This document shows positions 23,229-26,273 of a stretch of 26,273 nt of DNA, in pieces (within the stretch, counting starts at the first letter, position 1; each line of letters starts with the position of its first letter). This stretch comes from CALZJC01 sp041574955 (GTDB taxonomy: Bacteria; Acidobacteriota; Thermoanaerobaculia; Multivoradales; JAHEKO01): positions 1-26,273 of the forward strand of contig JBFGNS010000050.1 of the NCBI GenBank assembly GCA_041574955.1, in the 5' to 3' direction. The notes beneath the pieces are model-generated. The model was given only the letters and a program-made list of their open reading frames with translations, did not search any database and had not been told where the DNA came from. Made by a program: the position numbers and the translations under genes.

Positions 23229-25004
23229 GTGAGCCTACGCAACGTCCAGCTGACCCCCGAGCTCGTCCAGGCGGTGCGCGACGCGGTCGAGATCGTCGAC
23301 ATCGCCTCCGACTACACCAAGCTGCACCGCGCCGGCAAGCGCCACGCCGGACTCTGTCCGCTGCACAAGGAGAAGACGCCCTCGTTCAGCGTCGAGCCGG
23401 TGCAGGGGCTGTTCTACTGCTTCGGCTGCGGCCAGGGCGGCGACGCCATCAGGCTGCACATGCTGCTCACCGGCGACGACTTCCCGGCGGCGATCGAGGC
23501 GCTGGCGCGGCGCTACGGCGTTCCGCTGCCGAAGCGGCGCACCGGCGGCGGCCGCCAGGCGCCCGACCTCGAGCCGGCGCTCGAGGCGGCCGCCGAGTTC
23601 TTCACCACCTGCCTCGGCCGCGAGAGCAAGCCGCAGCGCTACCTCGACGAGCGCCGGCTGCCCGCCGCGCTGCGCGACGAGTTCGGCCTCGGCTACGCCC
23701 CTCCCGGCTGGCGCAACCTGCTCGAGGCGCTGGGCTCGAGGGTGCCCTTGGAGCAGCTGGTGGCAGCCGGCCTGGTCGGCCGCTCGCGCAAGAGCGGCGA
23801 GCCGTATGACCGGTTCCGCGACCGGCTGATGTTCCCGATCCGCTCACCCGCGGGACGGCTGCTGGGGTTCGGAGGCCGCGCCCTCGACGACGATCCGGCC
23901 AAGTACGTCAACACCGCCGAGACCGCCAGCTTCAGCAAGGGGCGGCTGCTGTACGGCCTCGACCGCGCCCGGCGAGCGGTGCGGGAGGCCGGCCGGCTGC
24001 TGCTGGTGGAAGGCTACTTCGACTGTCTGGCGGCGGTGGCGGCCGGCATCGACTGGGTGGTGGCGGGGATGGGCACGGCGCTCACCGCCGACCAGGCGAA
24101 GCTGGCGGCGCGCTACGCCGACGAGGTGGTGATCGGCTACGACGGCGACAACGCCGGCCGGGAGGCGACCCGCCGCCTGCTGCCGGTGCTGCTGGCGCAG
24201 GGTCTGGGGGTTCGGCGGGCCGAGTTCGGTGAGGGCCACGACCCCGACTCGCTGCGCCTCGAGGGCGGCGAGGAGGCGCTGGCGGCGGCCATCGAGGCGG
24301 CGCCCGACGCGGTCGCGGCGGAGCTCGAGAGGCTGTCGCCACCGGGGATCGTGCGCGAGCCGCGGGCGGTGGCGCGCGCCGCCGCGGCCATCGGCGAGCT
24401 GCTGGCGGCCATCCCCGACCCGGTGCTGCGCTACGGCTACGGCCGGCGCGCCGCCGAGCGCCTGCAGGTGCCGCAGGAGCTGCTGTGGCGCCGCCAGGCG
24501 GCGGCCAGCGCGCCGCCGCCGCCGCCGCGCGCCGAGGACCAGCCGGTGCGGCTGGTGGAGGAACGGGTGCTGCAGGTGCTGCTGGCGGGGTCCGGCGAGC
24601 TGCCGCCGGCCGACCGGCTGCCGCCGACCGAGGCGTTCCGTGACGATGCCCTGAGGAATATTTACCGCGCCTTTTGCGATCTATATAAGGACGGGGGCGG
24701 TGTCCGACCAGAGTCCCGTCAGATCGTCGCGGCGATGGGAGCGGACGGTGGCGCGGTTGACCGGCTGGCGCGCCTTCTGCTAGAAGGTCCTTTCGCCTCG
24801 CGATCCGGGGAGGTTGACGAGGCGTTCCAGCAGTTGACTCGAAGATGGCAACAGCAGCGCTTGCGCTCGCTGGCCTCGGAAATCGGCGAGGCCCAGCGCG
24901 CCGGCGACGACCAGCGCCTCGAGAGTCTGCTGCGGGAGAAGACCGCAATCAGCCTCGCCCTCCACCGTCGAGCGGACGACGCTTCGGCGGCAGACAGCAA
25001 ATAG
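23229..25004 (+). CDS. dnaG: DNA primase
   Basis: The 591-residue primase begins with a CHC2 zinc-binding domain (C43-x2-H46 in LCPLHKEKTPSFSV, C64-x2-C67 in FYCFGCGQGGDAI). The catalytic core and TOPRIM follow: RFRDRLMFPI, GFGGRALDDDPAKYVNT, LLLVEGYFD with E261, and VIGYDGDNAGREA with D305 and D307. The last roughly 150 residues form the helicase-binding domain. It makes RNA primers for DNA replication. The start is a GTG at 23229, 55 bp after mutS2; a TATCCT box (23197-23202) may give it its own promoter. Codon use turns AT-rich around 24650-24690, where a promoter-like sequence lies inside the gene. Confidence 0.97.
   Translation: MSLRNVQLTPELVQAVRDAVEIVDIASDYTKLHRAGKRHAGLCPLHKEKTPSFSVEPVQGLFYCFGCGQGGDAIRLHMLLTGDDFPAAIEALARRYGVPLPKRRTGGGRQAPDLEPALEAAAEFFTTCLGRESKPQRYLDERRLPAALRDEFGLGYAPPGWRNLLEALGSRVPLEQLVAAGLVGRSRKSGEPYDRFRDRLMFPIRSPAGRLLGFGGRALDDDPAKYVNTAETASFSKGRLLYGLDRARRAVREAGRLLLVEGYFDCLAAVAAGIDWVVAGMGTALTADQAKLAARYADEVVIGYDGDNAGREATRRLLPVLLAQGLGVRRAEFGEGHDPDSLRLEGGEEALAAAIEAAPDAVAAELERLSPPGIVREPRAVARAAAAIGELLAAIPDPVLRYGYGRRAAERLQVPQELLWRRQAAASAPPPPPRAEDQPVRLVEERVLQVLLAGSGELPPADRLPPTEAFRDDALRNIYRAFCDLYKDGGGVRPESRQIVAAMGADGGAVDRLARLLLEGPFASRSGEVDEAFQQLTRRWQQQRLRSLASEIGEAQRAGDDQRLESLLREKTAISLALHRRADDASAADSK
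24661..24689 (+). promoter_or_regulatory. Candidate internal promoter for rpoD within dnaG
   Basis: TTTACC (24661-24666, four of six to TTGACA), then 17 bases, then TATAAG (24684-24689, five of six to TATAAT). The stretch forces rare A/T-ending codons (AAT, ATT, CTA, TAT) into a gene that otherwise uses G/C-ending codons. It lies 380 bases before rpoD. The E. coli rpsU-dnaG-rpoD operon also carries rpoD promoters within dnaG. Confidence 0.6.
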
Positions 25005-25068
25005 TTCTCACCACCCGCCGACGGCCCTCGCCGCCGCCGCCGCGCAAGCCGATACCTAGGAGCCGACC

Positions 25069-26273
<1,205 letters not shown>

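Noticed and set aside
21433..23302. Two long minus-strand frames (575 and 567 codons)
   Set aside because: Both are shadows of mutS2, which has complete ATPase and Smr motifs; their products are Ser/Arg- or Gln/Leu/Ala-rich without domains.

Overview
The window is very GC-rich bacterial chromosome with strong G/C third-position bias. That bias is why most long antisense frames are shadows of real genes. The gene content suggests an Acidobacteriota-like, Gram-negative heterotroph, perhaps of the Thermoanaerobaculia/Holophagae type. The evidence is many lipoproteins, paired M16 peptidases, a GWxTD lipoprotein, a lipoprotein of the DPP III (M49) family, a Wzm/Wzt exporter, and a zinc-ribbon/RNase H/YggS cluster. 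This taxonomic placement is inference; no 16S rRNA is present.

Layout. (1) 1-1370, plus strand: the 3' part of a PQQ-type beta-propeller gene, overlapped by a GNAT acetyltransferase gene. (2) 1378-4736, minus strand: a small zinc-binding-like protein, then a catalytic M16 peptidase followed 4 bp later by a non-catalytic M16 partner. (3) 4845-11207, plus strand: a consensus promoter, a periplasmic-binding lipoprotein, a Wzm permease and Wzt ATPase (overlapping starts), a GWxTD lipoprotein, an M49-like metallopeptidase lipoprotein and a small membrane protein. This is a cell-envelope block. (4) 11208-13084: hutI on the minus strand, flanked on both sides by long inverted-repeat elements. (5) 13085-15192, minus strand: tRNA(CAT), a coiled-coil zinc-ribbon protein, an RNase HI-like protein and the YggS/PLPBP protein. 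(6) 15439-19410, minus strand: a consensus promoter driving a GAF-like protein with a long disordered linker, then a Slt-type lytic transglycosylase. (7) 19554-20342, plus strand: a TPR/BamE-like lipoprotein. (8) 20458-26273, plus strand: rpsU with a clear terminator, mutS2, dnaG and rpoD (cut by the window end). This is the macromolecular-synthesis gene order with mutS2 inserted, and dnaG carries an internal promoter-like sequence ahead of rpoD.

I see no phage genes, CRISPR array, transposase or recognisable defence system. The most distinctive items are: the two inverted-repeat elements around hutI; the GAF/linker/conserved-tail protein coupled to a transglycosylase; the HEXXH version of an M49 peptidase; start codons 5-9 nt behind -10-like hexamers, suggesting leaderless mRNAs; and the internal rpoD promoter candidate inside dnaG.
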